64,000 nt of DNA. It comes from Flavobacteriaceae bacterium UBA5950 (lineage in GTDB: Bacteria; Bacteroidota; Bacteroidia; Flavobacteriales; Flavobacteriaceae). The first letter of the stretch is position 1. Every line of letters starts with the position of its first letter. The notes under the pieces are model-generated. The model did no database searches and was not told the DNA's origin. It saw only the letters and a program-made list of their open reading frames with translations. The translations under genes were made by a program, and so were the position numbers. Shown one piece after another: positions 8,561-20,519 of this stretch. The DNA lies in assembly GCA_002430545.1 (NCBI GenBank), contig DJCM01000004.1:62001-126000 (forward strand), in the 5' to 3' direction.

Positions 8561-9784
8561 ATGGATAGTTCTGTATTGACATCGATTGCAAATCAATTTG
8601 GGAGTCCAATCTACGTTTATGACGCTGAGAAACTAGAACAGCAGTACACGCGTTTATCTGAGGCGTTTCAGCATGTATCGCAATTGCGAATCAACTATGC
8701 TGTGAAGGCGTTGTCAAATGTCAATATCCTTAGCTATTTGCACAGCTTGGGTGCAGGACTCGACACTGTCTCGATTCAGGAAGTCAAGTTGGGTCTCTAC
8801 GCAGGCGTGCCAGCACAGAAAATCATCTTTACACCCAATGGAGTTTCACTTGAAGAGTTAGAGCAAGCAGCCGCACTTGGGGTGCAAATCAATATCGATA
8901 ACCTTACTTTACTCGAGCAGTTTGGTAGCAAACACCCTGAAGTGCCAGTTTGTGTTCGTATCAATCCCCATGTGATGGCAGGTGGCAATGCCAATATCTC
9001 TGTTGGGCATATCGATTCAAAGTTTGGGATTAGCATCCATCAACTCCCACACATTGTTCGGATTGTCGAAAATACAGGAATGCGTATCAATGGGATTCAT
9101 ATGCACACAGGAAGTGATATCCTTGATATTGATGTGTTTTTGCATGCCGCTGAAATTTTGTTTACAACTGCAAAGTCGTTTGAAAACCTTGAGTTTTTGG
9201 ACTTTGGCAGTGGATTTAAGGTGCCCTATCACCCAAATGATATTGAAACCAATATAGAAGAACTGGGAGAAAAACTAGGAGAACGTTTTCAGTCGTTTTG
9301 TGAAGATTATGGCAAAAACCTGACCTTGGCATTTGAGCCAGGAAAGTTTTTGGTCAGTGAGGCTGGGTATTTTCTCACCCAAGTCAACGTAGTTAAGCAA
9401 ACGACCTCAACAGTATTTGCGCAAGTCAATAGTGGATTTAATCATCTGATTCGGCCCATGCTGTATGGCTCACAACATCATATCGAAAATATCTCCAATC
9501 CAAACGGCAGAGAGCGATTTTACTCTGTAGTGGGCTACATTTGCGAAACAGATACTTTTGCCAACAATCGTAGAATCAATGAAATTTCGGAGGGTGATGT
9601 ATTGTGTTTTCACAACGCAGGTGCCTATTGTTTTTCGATGGCGAGTAACTACAATGCTCGCTTTCGCCCAGCCGAAGTTCTATGGCATCAAGGTGAAGCC
9701 AAATTGATTCGTAAAGCAGAACAGTTTGAGGATTTAATCCAAAATCAAGTTGTGCTAGACCTGGCTGCAGTGAAGGTTTTGTAA
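8561..9784 (+). CDS. lysA: Diaminopimelate decarboxylase
   Basis: LysA decarboxylates meso-diaminopimelate to L-lysine, the last step of lysine synthesis, using pyridoxal phosphate. The 407-residue protein is an alanine-racemase-fold TIM barrel followed by a beta domain. The PLP-binding lysine is K49 in INYAVKAL; HIDSKFGI near residue 148 and GSGFKVPY near residue 215 contact the cofactor and substrate. The C-terminal half carries GFNHLIRPMLYGSQHHI and HNAGAYCFSMASNYNARFRP, diagnostic for this enzyme rather than ornithine decarboxylase. It stands alone, divergent from sucC, with its own promoter. Confidence 0.95.
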   Translation: MDSSVLTSIANQFGSPIYVYDAEKLEQQYTRLSEAFQHVSQLRINYAVKALSNVNILSYLHSLGAGLDTVSIQEVKLGLYAGVPAQKIIFTPNGVSLEELEQAAALGVQINIDNLTLLEQFGSKHPEVPVCVRINPHVMAGGNANISVGHIDSKFGISIHQLPHIVRIVENTGMRINGIHMHTGSDILDIDVFLHAAEILFTTAKSFENLEFLDFGSGFKVPYHPNDIETNIEELGEKLGERFQSFCEDYGKNLTLAFEPGKFLVSEAGYFLTQVNVVKQTTSTVFAQVNSGFNHLIRPMLYGSQHHIENISNPNGRERFYSVVGYICETDTFANNRRINEISEGDVLCFHNAGAYCFSMASNYNARFRPAEVLWHQGEAKLIRKAEQFEDLIQNQVVLDLAAVKVL

Positions 9785-10016
9785 GAATTTACTGAATAAC
9801 TCTCATTTATCTATTTACGCTTTTAAGTGTTAAAAAGGCATTTCAAATTGATTTATCGACTATTCACAACAAATTATAGGATTCTCTAAATTCTTATATT
9901 AAGTTGCTACAGATTAAGGGCAGTCATAATCCGAAAGATTCGTGCTATAAATCCATTACTTTTCATAGACAAAACCAATGACGGCATTCATTTTGGAGCA
10001 GGGCTACAGTTCTAAC

Positions 10017-11192
10017 TTATCCAATCACTCCCGACCCGATCAGTTCATCATCGAGATACCAGGCGGCAAATTGCCCTGCTGCTATGGCTGACTGTGGCTT
10101 GTCAAAGACCAAATACAAGCCTTTGGCTGTTGGATGTAGGGTTGCTTTTGCCAATGGCTGGCGATAGCGAATGCGTGCCTGTACCACCATAGGCTTTTGG
10201 GGAATCAAATCTCTTCGTATCCAATGAATATCTTCCTGATCAATCCATAAAGCAGAGCGATACAGTCCTGCGTGCGCTTTACCTTCGCCTACATAGATGA
10301 TATTCTCCTCCACATCTGTAGACAGTACGAATAAAGGTTCTTTGGTCCCCCCAACAGCCAACCCTTTGCGCTGTCCAACAGTGAAAAAATGAGAACCATT
10401 GTGAATGCCTACTTCAAGTCCATCAGCAGAAGTATAGGTATATTTTTCAGCAAGACTCTCTGGTGTATTTTCCCTTTTGGTTTGATACATGGGGTGATCG
10501 TCTGCCACCTGCAAAATTCGACCCTTCTTGACTGCGAGTTGCTGTTGTAAAAAATCTGGTAAACTGACCTTCCCTACAAAGCACAACCCCTGTGAATCTC
10601 GCTTTTCGGCAGTGACCAATCCTTGCGCTTTGGCAATGGTACGCACCTCTGGTTTGGTCAACTCCCCTATCAGAAATAGTGTTTTGGACAATTGTTCTTG
10701 GTTGAGCTGACACAAAAAATAAGATTGATCTTTATTATTGTCCACTCCTGCCAATAACTGGTAATAAGTAGTCCCATCCTTCTTCACTTCTCCTTTCCGA
10801 CAATAGTGACCTGTCGCGATATAGTCTGCCCCTAACTCCAATGCAATTTTGAGAAATACATCAAATTTGATTTCGCGATTGCACAAAACATCAGGGTTTG
10901 GTGTTCGACCACGTTCATATTCAGCGAACATATAATCGACAATTCTTTGTTTATATTCCTCACTCAAATCCACTGTTTGAAAGGGAATACCAAGCTTTTC
11001 AGCAACGAGCATGGCGTCATAACTATCTTCTAACCAAGGGCACTCTTTGGAAATCGTAACACTATCGTCATGCCAATTTTTCATAAACAAGCCTATCACC
11101 TCATAGCCCTGTTGTTGCAACAGAAAGGCTGTAACACTCGAATCGACTCCCCCGGAGAGTCCAACAACGACACGTTTTGAATTGGATTCCAT
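10017..11192 (-). CDS. mnmA: tRNA 2-thiouridine synthase MnmA
   Basis: MnmA thiolates U34 of tRNA-Lys, -Glu and -Gln using ATP and relayed sulfur. The 391-residue protein has the PP-loop GLSGGVDSS at residues 11-19. The two catalytic cysteines are C104 (PNPDVLCN) and C204 (DSQGLCFVG). The tRNA-binding TGHYCR sits near 127, and a C-terminal beta-barrel domain ends the protein. Length and motifs are complete. The 27-base gap to yidC upstream contains a -7 box, so it can be transcribed on its own or with yidC. The 232 bases downstream, before lysA (9785-10016), hold nothing I can support: only AT-rich sequence without a clear terminator. Confidence 0.96.
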   Translation of the reverse strand: MESNSKRVVVGLSGGVDSSVTAFLLQQQGYEVIGLFMKNWHDDSVTISKECPWLEDSYDAMLVAEKLGIPFQTVDLSEEYKQRIVDYMFAEYERGRTPNPDVLCNREIKFDVFLKIALELGADYIATGHYCRKGEVKKDGTTYYQLLAGVDNNKDQSYFLCQLNQEQLSKTLFLIGELTKPEVRTIAKAQGLVTAEKRDSQGLCFVGKVSLPDFLQQQLAVKKGRILQVADDHPMYQTKRENTPESLAEKYTYTSADGLEVGIHNGSHFFTVGQRKGLAVGGTKEPLFVLSTDVEENIIYVGEGKAHAGLYRSALWIDQEDIHWIRRDLIPQKPMVVQARIRYRQPLAKATLHPTAKGLYLVFDKPQSAIAAGQFAAWYLDDELIGSGVIG

Positions 11193-11199
11193 AGCGAAA

Positions 11200-11207
11200 C
11201 AAAGGTA
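11200..11207 (-). promoter_or_regulatory. mnmA -7 promoter box
   Basis: Minus strand TACCTTTG, a perfect TAnnTTTG, ending seven bases before the mnmA ATG at 11192. The -33 position falls inside the end of yidC and shows no clear TTG. Confidence 0.45.
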
Positions 11208-11219
11208 ACCAAAAGCTGT

Positions 11220-13013
11220 CTAGCGACGGCGACCAGATCGTCTTTGCTGTTCGGCCTGCTCCATCATCTCTTCCATCTTTCGCTGGAAGCGACTTTGTTT
11301 TTTAGGCTTCTTTTTGTTTTCCTCAATCTTCAAAAAGATTTTTTCTTCGTCTATGATATAATTTTTTATCACCAACATAATTCCAATGGTAATCAGGTTT
11401 GAAATCAGATAATACAAGCTCAAACCAGAGGCGTAGTTGTTAAAGAAAAACAGCATCATAATCGGCATGAGATATATCATAAACTTCATATTGGGCATGC
11501 CGGGTTGAGAAGGTTGCATTTGCTGCCCCATGGTCATTTTTGAATACACAAAAATGGCAATCGATGCCAACAAAGGGAATAGACTAACATGGTCTCCATA
11601 AAAAGGAATTGAGAAGGGAAGTTCGGCTATGGCGTCGTAAGACGATAAGTCCTCCGCCCACAAGAATGACTTTCCACGAAGTGAAAAGGCAACTGGGAAA
11701 AAATAAAACAACCCCAAAAAGACAGGTAACTGTAACAAGCTCGGTACACAACCAGCCATTGGGTTTGCCCCTGCTTTTGTGTACAGTTTCATCGTTTCTT
11801 GCTGCTTTTTGGCTCGATCGTTTCCATACTTATCGTTGAGTGCATTGATTTCAGGTCGCAATACTTTCATTTTTGCCTGCGACAAATAAGACTTATAAGT
11901 CACTGGTGAGAGTGCCAATCGTACAATAATCGTCATCACAATAATGGCAATTCCATAGGGAAGAAACCCACTCAACAATCCAAATAGTGGGAAGAATAAA
12001 AATCGATTGATCCACCCAATAATCCCCCAACCAAAGGAGATAGATTCTGATAGATTTTCATCATAAGTCTTTAAAATTTTATAATCAGTTGGGCCAATAA
12101 ACCAATCAAATGTGGTATTCAGTGCTCCATTTTGAGCAGCAATGGCTGTCGATGTTTCAAAGCGTTTTAAATAAACAGATGCGTCGCTATCGTCTTCATT
12201 CATCAACGATGATGACTCAACATCAATCGACTCAAATTGAGTCGATGGAATAAGTATCATGCTAAAGAAATGCTGTCGGTATGAAATCCAAGACACATTT
12301 TTATCTCTGTCAGTATCATCACCCATGGCAGACAGTGCCTGTATTTTATCGTCTTCGTACTGATAGGTAAGTTGTGTATATCGATTTTCATAATCCGCAC
12401 TTAGTGCATGGCGAAAACCATCAAGCCCCCAATATAGATTTGTTTTAGGTTGGACATTTAAACCACTCGAACGAATACCAAATTGGAATCGGTAGGCTTC
12501 ACTTTCCTCTCTTTCCTTTAATAGCGTGTAAATAAATTCAAGTGTTCCACCAGCGACCTGAGAACGCATGGTTAGTTGATTTCCATCTAGAATTGGTAAA
12601 AAATCTAAATCTCTAGTGTTAATTAAAGACCCATTTGATTCTAATCTCAAATTAAAGTTAGTGTTTGCTTCTTTGACAACATATACCTGCTCATCGAGAT
12701 AGTTGGTGTGCGCCTTGATTTCGGCCTCTTTGATAAACCCACCTTTCGAAGTGATTGACAAGCGCAATAATTCATTTTGAATTATTGTGATTTGCTCTGG
12801 AATGGAATCCATCAACACTGGGGCATTGCTTGTTGCAGCCAGCTGTTCAGGTTGTGGATTGTTGTCAGCTGTTTGCTTTTGTGTTGGTGCATTGGCTTGC
12901 GCTTGTGCATTTTGCTCCATCATTTCTGATTGGTCATAAATCATCCAAATAAGGACGAGGAAAAGCAAGAAGAAGCCAATGATTTGTAAGGGGTCTATTC
13001 TTTTTTCTTCCAT
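11220..13013 (-). CDS. yidC: Membrane protein insertase YidC
   Basis: YidC/Oxa1 inserts and folds inner-membrane proteins, alone or with SecYEG. The 597-residue protein has the Gram-negative layout: an N-terminal transmembrane anchor (about residues 8-26), a large periplasmic domain (about 50-340), then a cluster of membrane segments from about 350. The conserved substrate-groove region includes VRLALSPVTYKS near residue 365 and GCVPSLLQLPVFLGLFYFF near 418. The C-terminal tail is rich in lysine and arginine, which fits ribosome contact. The pyrG stop codon is six bases upstream of its start, so the pair is probably one transcript. Confidence 0.96.
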   Translation of the reverse strand: MEEKRIDPLQIIGFFLLFLVLIWMIYDQSEMMEQNAQAQANAPTQKQTADNNPQPEQLAATSNAPVLMDSIPEQITIIQNELLRLSITSKGGFIKEAEIKAHTNYLDEQVYVVKEANTNFNLRLESNGSLINTRDLDFLPILDGNQLTMRSQVAGGTLEFIYTLLKEREESEAYRFQFGIRSSGLNVQPKTNLYWGLDGFRHALSADYENRYTQLTYQYEDDKIQALSAMGDDTDRDKNVSWISYRQHFFSMILIPSTQFESIDVESSSLMNEDDSDASVYLKRFETSTAIAAQNGALNTTFDWFIGPTDYKILKTYDENLSESISFGWGIIGWINRFLFFPLFGLLSGFLPYGIAIIVMTIIVRLALSPVTYKSYLSQAKMKVLRPEINALNDKYGNDRAKKQQETMKLYTKAGANPMAGCVPSLLQLPVFLGLFYFFPVAFSLRGKSFLWAEDLSSYDAIAELPFSIPFYGDHVSLFPLLASIAIFVYSKMTMGQQMQPSQPGMPNMKFMIYLMPIMMLFFFNNYASGLSLYYLISNLITIGIMLVIKNYIIDEEKIFLKIEENKKKPKKQSRFQRKMEEMMEQAEQQRRSGRRR

Positions 13014-13019
13014 CTTAGG

Positions 13020-14663
<1,644 letters not shown>

Positions 14664-14667
14664 CTAA

Positions 14668-14675
14668 CAAAAGTA
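14668..14675 (-). promoter_or_regulatory. pyrG -7 promoter box
   Basis: Minus strand TACTTTTG, a perfect TAnnTTTG in the 63-base gap between the LysM gene and pyrG; the box ends 28 bases before the pyrG ATG. No good -33 at the standard distance. Confidence 0.45.
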
Positions 14676-14702
14676 CAAAACCACCATGACAAATCGATTG
14701 GA

Positions 14703-16484
14703 TTATTCATTTGTTAATTCTATGGTTTCATATCCCTTGTGTTGCAGTAAATACATCGCAGAATTCCTATGCCCTTTGGCTTCTTCTCGAAAGAAGAATT
14801 TATTTTGAAGATATTGGGTTTCGCCAAGCGAAAACCCATCGATCAATTTTTTACGTATCGCCGCTCGAAGCGTAAGATCAGTCATCAACTCATATCCTCG
14901 TATTGCTTCTCGAGTGGGCACAATGCCATAAGCATCCTTATAGCGATCATAGAAACTTATGATTGTAACTGGATTGATATTGATTGTTTCTGCATAGGTA
15001 AAAGACAAGTTACCAAGATGTGATTGATCGATATTTTCATCATCATAAGCCGATGAGCGTTCAAGGGTCATCAGTCTTGTTTTCCTGTTTTCATCTTGTT
15101 GGGCATTAAGCATTGAAACCATACTGATAATCAGATTGGTTTTATTTGTTTCGAGAAATACCCAATTTTCTTCCAAGTTGGAAGTGAGAGAGTCGATAAG
15201 CTCAGGCTTTATAAAATTGAATTCAGGATCAGGGTTTACGATTTCTGCCAAAGGAAACTGTTCTTTCAATCGATTTTGAACAGCCAAGTTTTCAGCATCA
15301 GCAACAATCACAACACAAGGATTTTCAGCTTTCTTGTCAAGTGAATCGATGTATCGATGCATGCGTTCTCTGAGCAGTTTGCGGTCAGTAAAACTATGCA
15401 CCACATTTTTTCGCATGGTTAAGGGCTTTATTGTCAGTGGAGATACCAATGGAACTTTTTTTCGTTCAAGTTTTTCACTGACAGTATTAAAATGTCGTGG
15501 AACAAAAGGCCCAACCACAAAATCGAATTTCGAAAAATCATTTGTATCAACAAGCTGATTGACTTTAAAGTTATTGTTCTCTGTGTCATACACTGTAAAG
15601 TCGATCGTCAAGGCAAGCTCAATCAGGTCCTCCATGGCTAATCTCGCTCCTGCATAAAAATCCAAAGAAATTGTTTGTAGGTTTCTGTTTTGTAAAATTT
15701 GATTTGTTTGTTCAATCGAATCAATTGGAACAGTGGGTAATCGAAAAGGTGCCATCAAAGCCACTTTCAATTTGTTTTGTCGGAACAAGCTATCACGCAG
15801 ATTGACCTTTTCAACAAGAAGATTATCTTCGACTTTAAACTCCTGAGATTCACGTTTGGGGAGACGAAGAATCATCCCAGCGATGAGTCCTTTTTCAGTG
15901 AGCTCAGGGTTGAGGGAAATAAATTCCTCCTCGCTCACGCCGAGCTTCACCTCAAGGCGATAGTACCCCTCTTTTGGCTTTACAGTGTAGTAGTTGTAAT
16001 TGGGGTCAAAAGCCTTTGTTTCAATATCAGTTTCTGGTATGACCAACTCTTGCCCGACCGATATCACTGCACCCATTTCGGGATTTGCTGCTTTGAGTTC
16101 ATCGAGGGTGATGCCATAGCTGTAGGCAACGCGCCAAGGAGTTTCGCCCTTGACCACTGTATGTGTATTTGCCTGAGGCTCTGACTTTGGAGGTGGTGGT
16201 ATTTCTTTGTAGCGCGGAATTTTGAGTTTCATCTTGCGCTTCAATCCATCTTTTAGGTAAGGATTGTAATACAACAACTGCTGATCACTGATTTCATATC
16301 GTTTTGTCAGACTAAAAATCGTATCGCCTTTTCGGACTTTATGAATCAAAAAATGTGTTCGATAGATTTCATCGGGGTCTTGTGCCTGAAGATTTGTAGT
16401 CATCAGACATAATATAAATCCAAAAAAGAGAAACGCAACCCTATTCCCACTCAATTGTGGCAGGCGGCTTAGAACTGATATCAT
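14703..16484 (-). CDS. Exported LysM protein with periplasmic-binding-protein-like C-terminus
   Basis: A 593-residue protein with a signal peptide (hydrophobic [20 protein letters not shown], cleavage after QAQ near residue 35). Three LysM-type peptidoglycan-binding modules follow: about 46-91 ([15 protein letters not shown]), 107-150 ([15 protein letters not shown]) and 165-210 (the last diverged). The C-terminal 370 residues look like a type 1 periplasmic binding protein fold, as in branched-chain amino-acid receptors ([11 protein letters not shown], then [14 protein letters not shown]). I infer a periplasmic cell-wall-anchored protein of unknown ligand. The ATG at 16484 lies 44 bases inside the end of guaA; a TTG at 16454 would give a shorter but equally good signal peptide. 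It is co-directional with guaA and probably in its transcript. Confidence 0.8.
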   Translation of the reverse strand: MISVLSRLPQLSGNRVAFLFFGFILCLMTTNLQAQDPDEIYRTHFLIHKVRKGDTIFSLTKRYEISDQQLLYYNPYLKDGLKRKMKLKIPRYKEIPPPPKSEPQANTHTVVKGETPWRVAYSYGITLDELKAANPEMGAVISVGQELVIPETDIETKAFDPNYNYYTVKPKEGYYRLEVKLGVSEEEFISLNPELTEKGLIAGMILRLPKRESQEFKVEDNLLVEKVNLRDSLFRQNKLKVALMAPFRLPTVPIDSIEQTNQILQNRNLQTISLDFYAGARLAMEDLIELALTIDFTVYDTENNNFKVNQLVDTNDFSKFDFVVGPFVPRHFNTVSEKLERKKVPLVSPLTIKPLTMRKNVVHSFTDRKLLRERMHRYIDSLDKKAENPCVVIVADAENLAVQNRLKEQFPLAEIVNPDPEFNFIKPELIDSLTSNLEENWVFLETNKTNLIISMVSMLNAQQDENRKTRLMTLERSSAYDDENIDQSHLGNLSFTYAETININPVTIISFYDRYKDAYGIVPTREAIRGYELMTDLTLRAAIRKKLIDGFSLGETQYLQNKFFFREEAKGHRNSAMYLLQHKGYETIELTNE

Positions 16485-17967
16485 AAACTACTCTATTGAT
16501 TCCTTTCACTCGATTAATAATCTTATTGGATACATCCTGCAAAAAGGAGTATGGCAAATTTACCCAGTCTGCAGTCATTCCATCGGTTGATTCTACTGCT
16601 CGTAGCGCAACACATTTTTCATAAGTTCTCTCATCACCCATCACCCCAACACTTTGCACTGGAAGTAAAATGGCTCCTGCTTGCCATACCTTATCATACA
16701 AGCCCTCTTGCTTTAGCCCATCGATAAAAATGGCATCGACTTCTTGCAACATCTGCACTTTTTCAGCTGTGATATCCCCCAAAATTCGAATGGCTAAACC
16801 AGGACCTGGAAAAGGGTGTCGTCCGAGCAATTGGGCAGATAAACCAAGGGTTTTACCTACTCTTCTCACCTCATCTTTAAACAGCATCCGAAGTGGCTCA
16901 ACAACTTTTAGCTTCATGTAACTCGGCAAGCCACCAACGTTATGATGGGATTTTATTGTGGCTGAGGGTCCTTTCACAGAAATGGACTCAATCACATCAG
17001 GGTAGATCGTGCCCTGTGCCAGCCAAGCGATGTTTTTCAGTTTTGTTGCTTCATCATCAAAAACATCAATAAAAACTTTTCCAATTTGTTTACGCTTTTC
17101 CTCTGGCTCAGACACTCCTGCCAGTGCTGATAAAAAGCGATCACTCGCATCAACCCCTTTTACGTTGAGACCGAGTCCTTCGTATTGAATGAGAACATCT
17201 GTAAATTCGTTTTTTCGCAACAGCCCATTGTTGACAAAAATGCAATGGAGTTGAGGGCCTATTGCCTTGTGCAGCAATATCGCAGCTACTGTAGAATCCA
17301 CCCCCCCAGAAAGACCCAACACAACATAATCATCTCCAATTTTCTCTTTCAGTGCTGTAATTGTCATTTCAGCAAAAGAGCTTGGCGTCCAGTCTGGAGT
17401 CAGACCAGCAATGGAGATCAAAAAGTTATGCAACAACTGTTTGCCATCTGTTGTGTGATAAACCTCTGGGTGAAACTGAATCCCATATGTTGTTTCCCCT
17501 TCGATACGATATGCAGCAAACCGCACGTCGTCAGTGCTTGCCAAAAAAAGACCATCAGCAGGTAAGGATTTGATCGTGTCACTATGACTCATCCACACTT
17601 GTGAGCCTTGAGAAATATTCTCAAATAATGGGTCATGGATAATCATCATGAGGTTGGCACGTCCATATTCTCTGGTGTCAGATGGTGCAACCTCTCCACC
17701 TCCAAAATGGGCAAGATATTGAGCCCCATAGCAAACCCCTAGCAGTGGTATTTTGCCCTTTATTTTTGACAGATCTGGATGTGGTGAATCATCAGATCGT
17801 ACCGAAAATGGAGAACCTGATAGGATGACAGCATCAAATGACTCGATATGTTTTGGAAGCTTATTATAAGGGTGAATTTCACAGTAGATGTTCAACTCGC
17901 GAACACGTCGCGCGATAAGCTGTGTGTATTGTGAACCAAAGTCTAGGATTAAAACCTTGTTTTGCAT
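16441..17967 (-). CDS. guaA: GMP synthase (glutamine-hydrolysing)
   Basis: GuaA converts XMP to GMP with glutamine and ATP. The 508-residue protein has the amidotransferase domain first (catalytic C79 in LGVCYGAQ; His-Glu in [10 protein letters not shown] near 167), then the ATP-pyrophosphatase PP-loop [12 protein letters not shown] near 218, and the dimerisation domain ending in the family-standard [12 protein letters not shown] at 17967 is chosen; an in-frame TTG two codons upstream falls within the -7 promoter box. The promoter box ends only three bases before the ATG. Confidence 0.97.
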   Translation of the reverse strand: MQNKVLILDFGSQYTQLIARRVRELNIYCEIHPYNKLPKHIESFDAVILSGSPFSVRSDDSPHPDLSKIKGKIPLLGVCYGAQYLAHFGGGEVAPSDTREYGRANLMMIIHDPLFENISQGSQVWMSHSDTIKSLPADGLFLASTDDVRFAAYRIEGETTYGIQFHPEVYHTTDGKQLLHNFLISIAGLTPDWTPSSFAEMTITALKEKIGDDYVVLGLSGGVDSTVAAILLHKAIGPQLHCIFVNNGLLRKNEFTDVLIQYEGLGLNVKGVDASDRFLSALAGVSEPEEKRKQIGKVFIDVFDDEATKLKNIAWLAQGTIYPDVIESISVKGPSATIKSHHNVGGLPSYMKLKVVEPLRMLFKDEVRRVGKTLGLSAQLLGRHPFPGPGLAIRILGDITAEKVQMLQEVDAIFIDGLKQEGLYDKVWQAGAILLPVQSVGVMGDERTYEKCVALRAVESTDGMTADWVNLPYSFLQDVSNKIINRVKGINRVVYDISSKPPATIEWE

Positions 17968-17970
17968 GGT

Positions 17971-18003
17971 CAAAAATACGATTTATCGTCATTATGTTTC
18001 AAA
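17971..18003 (-). promoter_or_regulatory. guaA promoter, -33/-7 pair
   Basis: Minus strand TTTG (18000-18003) and TATTTTTG (17971-17978), 21 bases apart. The box ends three bases from the guaA ATG, so the mRNA should begin at, or practically at, the start codon. Confidence 0.6.
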
Positions 18004-18016
18004 TCAATCGCTTTTT

Positions 18017-19618
18017 TTATTTCGAAAAGCATAAGCAAACGAAATCCTTGTTAAATGGGTCGATATGTTTGATCAATGTGGGGATAAAATCATCTCCATA
18101 TTGCAATATAAAGGCTGCAAAATTAACCTTGCGCTCCTGCAAATCTCCCAAGGGAAATAGCTGTTGTTGCAATTCGGTGATGCGTTTGACGTGATCGACT
18201 AACTTTTTGCGCTGTGCCTTTAGCAACCTTTTTTCAAGATTTTCTAAACCCTTTGTTTGTTTTTTTTCTTGCGCTTGCACAGCTCCCAAAAATGAAGCAT
18301 CCGTCTGTTTTGCCAAGTCATAGAGATGCCCAAACTGATCGCCCAACTGCGTTTTGAGAGAACTCAAATCTATCTCAATATTACTGATTTGGCGCACCCG
18401 ACGATTGATTAATTCATTGGAAGGTAAAAACAAATCAGCAGGCGCTATTCCCAATGACTTGAGTTTTCGATGTTGCTTGTCTGAAACCAACAAAAGTGAA
18501 GAGCGCAATTTCAGCATAGGCATCGGAAGATCAAAAGACGAAAATGCCTCGCCAAGCTGCAACCAGTACGCAAGCTCTGAGCTACCACCTACAAATACCA
18601 AATTGGGCAATACAAATTCTTGAAAAATTGGCCGAAGTAGGGCGTTGGGCGAAAATCTCTCAGGATGCTTTTGAAGTGCTGCAACAAACTCTTTTTTGGT
18701 AAAAGACATTGTTGTTTGAACAACATCAAAACCATCATTTGTTTTGGTAATTCGTTGCCGACCAGACCCACCCATATAAAACAGATTTACATCTCTAGGG
18801 TTCACTTGTGGCTTCATCTTTTTTTGAAAAGCTTTTTCCAATCTTTTCATTGTCGACTCACTCGTCGTTTGTATCAGTTGCTCTTCACATTCCTGCTGAA
18901 CATAAGGTGCAAACTGTTGTTTGAGTTGAGGGTCATCACCATCAACAATGACCAAGCCATAACTTCCAAAAAGCTGATGAACCAAAAACCGAGTGGCGTC
19001 TGCCAAGTTTGAGTGCTTGCAATAACTTTGCTCAAACAACTCATGTAATTCCTCAGCGTGGGGTCGTTTTCCCAAATGCCGCTTCCAAGTTTTTAAAACT
19101 AAATCTAGACCCTTAGTCGACATCCGACCAACTGCACCCTCACTTTTGTTAGGCCAGTGAATCGTTTGCCCCTCAACAGTAAAGTGGTTAATTTCTTCAA
19201 AATCATGATCTTCAGAGGCCATCCAAAATACTGGTAAATAGGTGTTTCCGTCTTTTTGTGCATTCCACTTCGCAGCAATTTGAATCACGTCTATGATTTT
19301 ATATAAAAAGAAAAGCGGCCCAGTGAATAAATTGAGTTGATGCCCCGTGGTGATGGTGAAGCTGTTTGAGGATCGCAAAGCATCGATTTGTGCTTTTGGT
19401 GCATCCTGAATATGCTGATACTGTTGTGAGATTACATCGGCTAGATTTTCTCTGTGCTGCGTCGTAAATCGATCTTGCTGTTGTTTGATATGGGCTAAAT
19501 CGGGTCGATTTTGAAATGGCCTATAAAAGCCATCAAGCAAAGGGTCTGAATGGATCAAACGACTTGCTAAAAAAGTAAGTCGATTGGTCGTTTTATGAGG
19601 AATCCCGTACTGTTGCAT
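18017..19618 (-). CDS. bshC: Bacillithiol biosynthesis cysteine-adding enzyme BshC
   Basis: BshC adds cysteine to glucosaminyl-malate, the last step in making the thiol bacillithiol. The 533-residue protein contains the family blocks TTGHQLNLFTGPLFFLYK near residue 94 and PVFWMASEDHDFEEI near 127, the central nucleotide-binding-like core, and a long coiled-coil region in the last third (about 420-515, rich in K, Q, L and E). ATG at 19618 (MQQYGIPHK) is chosen over a GTG at 19636. BshA and BshB genes are not in the window, so this is the only trace of the pathway here. It sits alone between guaA and the ribosomal operon. Confidence 0.9.
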   Translation of the reverse strand: MQQYGIPHKTTNRLTFLASRLIHSDPLLDGFYRPFQNRPDLAHIKQQQDRFTTQHRENLADVISQQYQHIQDAPKAQIDALRSSNSFTITTGHQLNLFTGPLFFLYKIIDVIQIAAKWNAQKDGNTYLPVFWMASEDHDFEEINHFTVEGQTIHWPNKSEGAVGRMSTKGLDLVLKTWKRHLGKRPHAEELHELFEQSYCKHSNLADATRFLVHQLFGSYGLVIVDGDDPQLKQQFAPYVQQECEEQLIQTTSESTMKRLEKAFQKKMKPQVNPRDVNLFYMGGSGRQRITKTNDGFDVVQTTMSFTKKEFVAALQKHPERFSPNALLRPIFQEFVLPNLVFVGGSSELAYWLQLGEAFSSFDLPMPMLKLRSSLLLVSDKQHRKLKSLGIAPADLFLPSNELINRRVRQISNIEIDLSSLKTQLGDQFGHLYDLAKQTDASFLGAVQAQEKKQTKGLENLEKRLLKAQRKKLVDHVKRITELQQQLFPLGDLQERKVNFAAFILQYGDDFIPTLIKHIDPFNKDFVCLCFSK

Positions 19619-19622
19619 GCTG

Positions 19623-19630
19623 TAAAGATA
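19623..19630 (-). promoter_or_regulatory. Putative bshC -7 box
   Basis: Minus strand TATCTTTA (one mismatch to TAnnTTTG), four bases before the bshC ATG. The same octamer sits four bases before the rlmH ATG. No -33 element seen; weak on its own. Confidence 0.3.
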
Positions 19631-19704
19631 CGACACAGAAGTTGTCTGCTATAGGCTGTGTTCATCCACTTCAGTCAAGTGAGGAGAGATGAATCCAGTA
19701 TGCA

Positions 19705-19735
19705 TAAAAAAAGCCGATCTGAAGAATCGGCTTTT
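19705..19735 (-). terminator. Terminator of the rpsF-rpsR-rplI operon
   Basis: Hairpin AAGCCGAT (19711-19718) with ATCGGCTT (19726-19733), followed on the minus strand by a run of seven T, just after the rplI stop codon. Confidence 0.88.
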
Positions 19736-19757
19736 CGGTTTTGTTTTGGTTGAAAAA

Positions 19758-20213
19758 TTATTCCTCTGCTGCTTTAGTAACTTCGAACGGCAGTTGAATC
19801 CTAACCTCACGATGTAAACGAATTTCAGCTTGTTGGTCACCCAACGCCTTTACAGTTCCACCAGCAATTTTGATACACTTTTTTTCGATCTCATGACCAG
19901 CATTCTTAAGAGCAGCACTCAAATCGGCATTATTGATCGATCCGAATAATTTACCAGTCCCACCTGCTTTTGCAGCGATTTTGATGTCCAAAGCCAATAA
20001 CTTTTTTCCAAGCGCATTGGCATCGTTAACCAACTTTTGCTCTTTGAAAGCGCGTTGCTTGAGGTTTTCTGCTAATACTTTTTTGGCCGAAGGGGTCGCT
20101 AAAATAGCTAGACCCTGCGGAATCAAAAAGTTTCGTCCATATCCGTTTTTGACCTGAACAACATCGTCTTTAAAACCTAGGTTTTCTACGTCTTGTTTTA
20201 ATATGAGTTCCAT
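19758..20213 (-). CDS. rplI: 50S ribosomal protein L9
   Basis: L9 binds 23S rRNA at the base of the L1 stalk. The 151-residue protein starts MELILKQDVENLGFKDDVVQVKNGYGRNFLIPQ (family-standard N-domain reaching about residue 33), continues as the long connecting helix (about 40-75) and ends in the C-terminal RNA-binding domain with the GKLFGSI block near residue 87. It is last in the rpsF-rpsR-rplI operon, six bases after rpsR, and is followed by a strong terminator. Confidence 0.97.
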   Translation of the reverse strand: MELILKQDVENLGFKDDVVQVKNGYGRNFLIPQGLAILATPSAKKVLAENLKQRAFKEQKLVNDANALGKKLLALDIKIAAKAGGTGKLFGSINNADLSAALKNAGHEIEKKCIKIAGGTVKALGDQQAEIRLHREVRIQLPFEVTKAAEE

Positions 20214-20219
20214 TGTTTA

Positions 20220-20516
20220 TTATTTTAAAAGGTCAGCAACATAAGGCATAAGTGCCAAGTGACGTGAACGCTTGATGGCAACTGATAACTTTCGCTGATA
20301 TTTGAGCGAAGTACCTGTAAGCCTTCGAGGTAAAATCTTACCTTGTTCGTTGACAAACTTCAATAAAAAGTCTGGGTCTTTGTAATCGATATACTTGATC
20401 CCATACTTTTTGAAGCGACAATACTTTTTTACTTCATTTGTTTCAATGTCTAGTGGTGTGAGATAGCGTACTTCTCCTTGTTTACCACTTTTACTAGCTT
20501 GTTCTAATGATGCCAT
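20220..20516 (-). CDS. rpsR: 30S ribosomal protein S18
   Basis: S18 pairs with S6 on the platform of the small subunit. The 98-residue protein carries the conserved [19 protein letters not shown] stretch near residue 33 and the basic core [14 protein letters not shown] near 59, followed by the typical ending [15 protein letters not shown]. The N-terminal 20 residues are a polar extension seen in Bacteroidetes. It lies three bases after rpsF and six before rplI in the same operon. Confidence 0.97.
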   Translation of the reverse strand: MASLEQASKSGKQGEVRYLTPLDIETNEVKKYCRFKKYGIKYIDYKDPDFLLKFVNEQGKILPRRLTGTSLKYQRKLSVAIKRSRHLALMPYVADLLK

Positions 20517-20519
20517 GCG

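Noticed and set aside
8216..8596. Minus-strand 126-residue open frame overlapping the start of sucC and the lysA promoter
   Set aside because: Composition is unlike a protein, and it is out of frame with sucC on the same strand; a shadow of sucC.
9785..10016. Possible small gene (26 codons, minus strand) in the lysA-mnmA gap
   Set aside because: No conserved pattern, promoter or terminator; nothing beyond AT-rich sequence.
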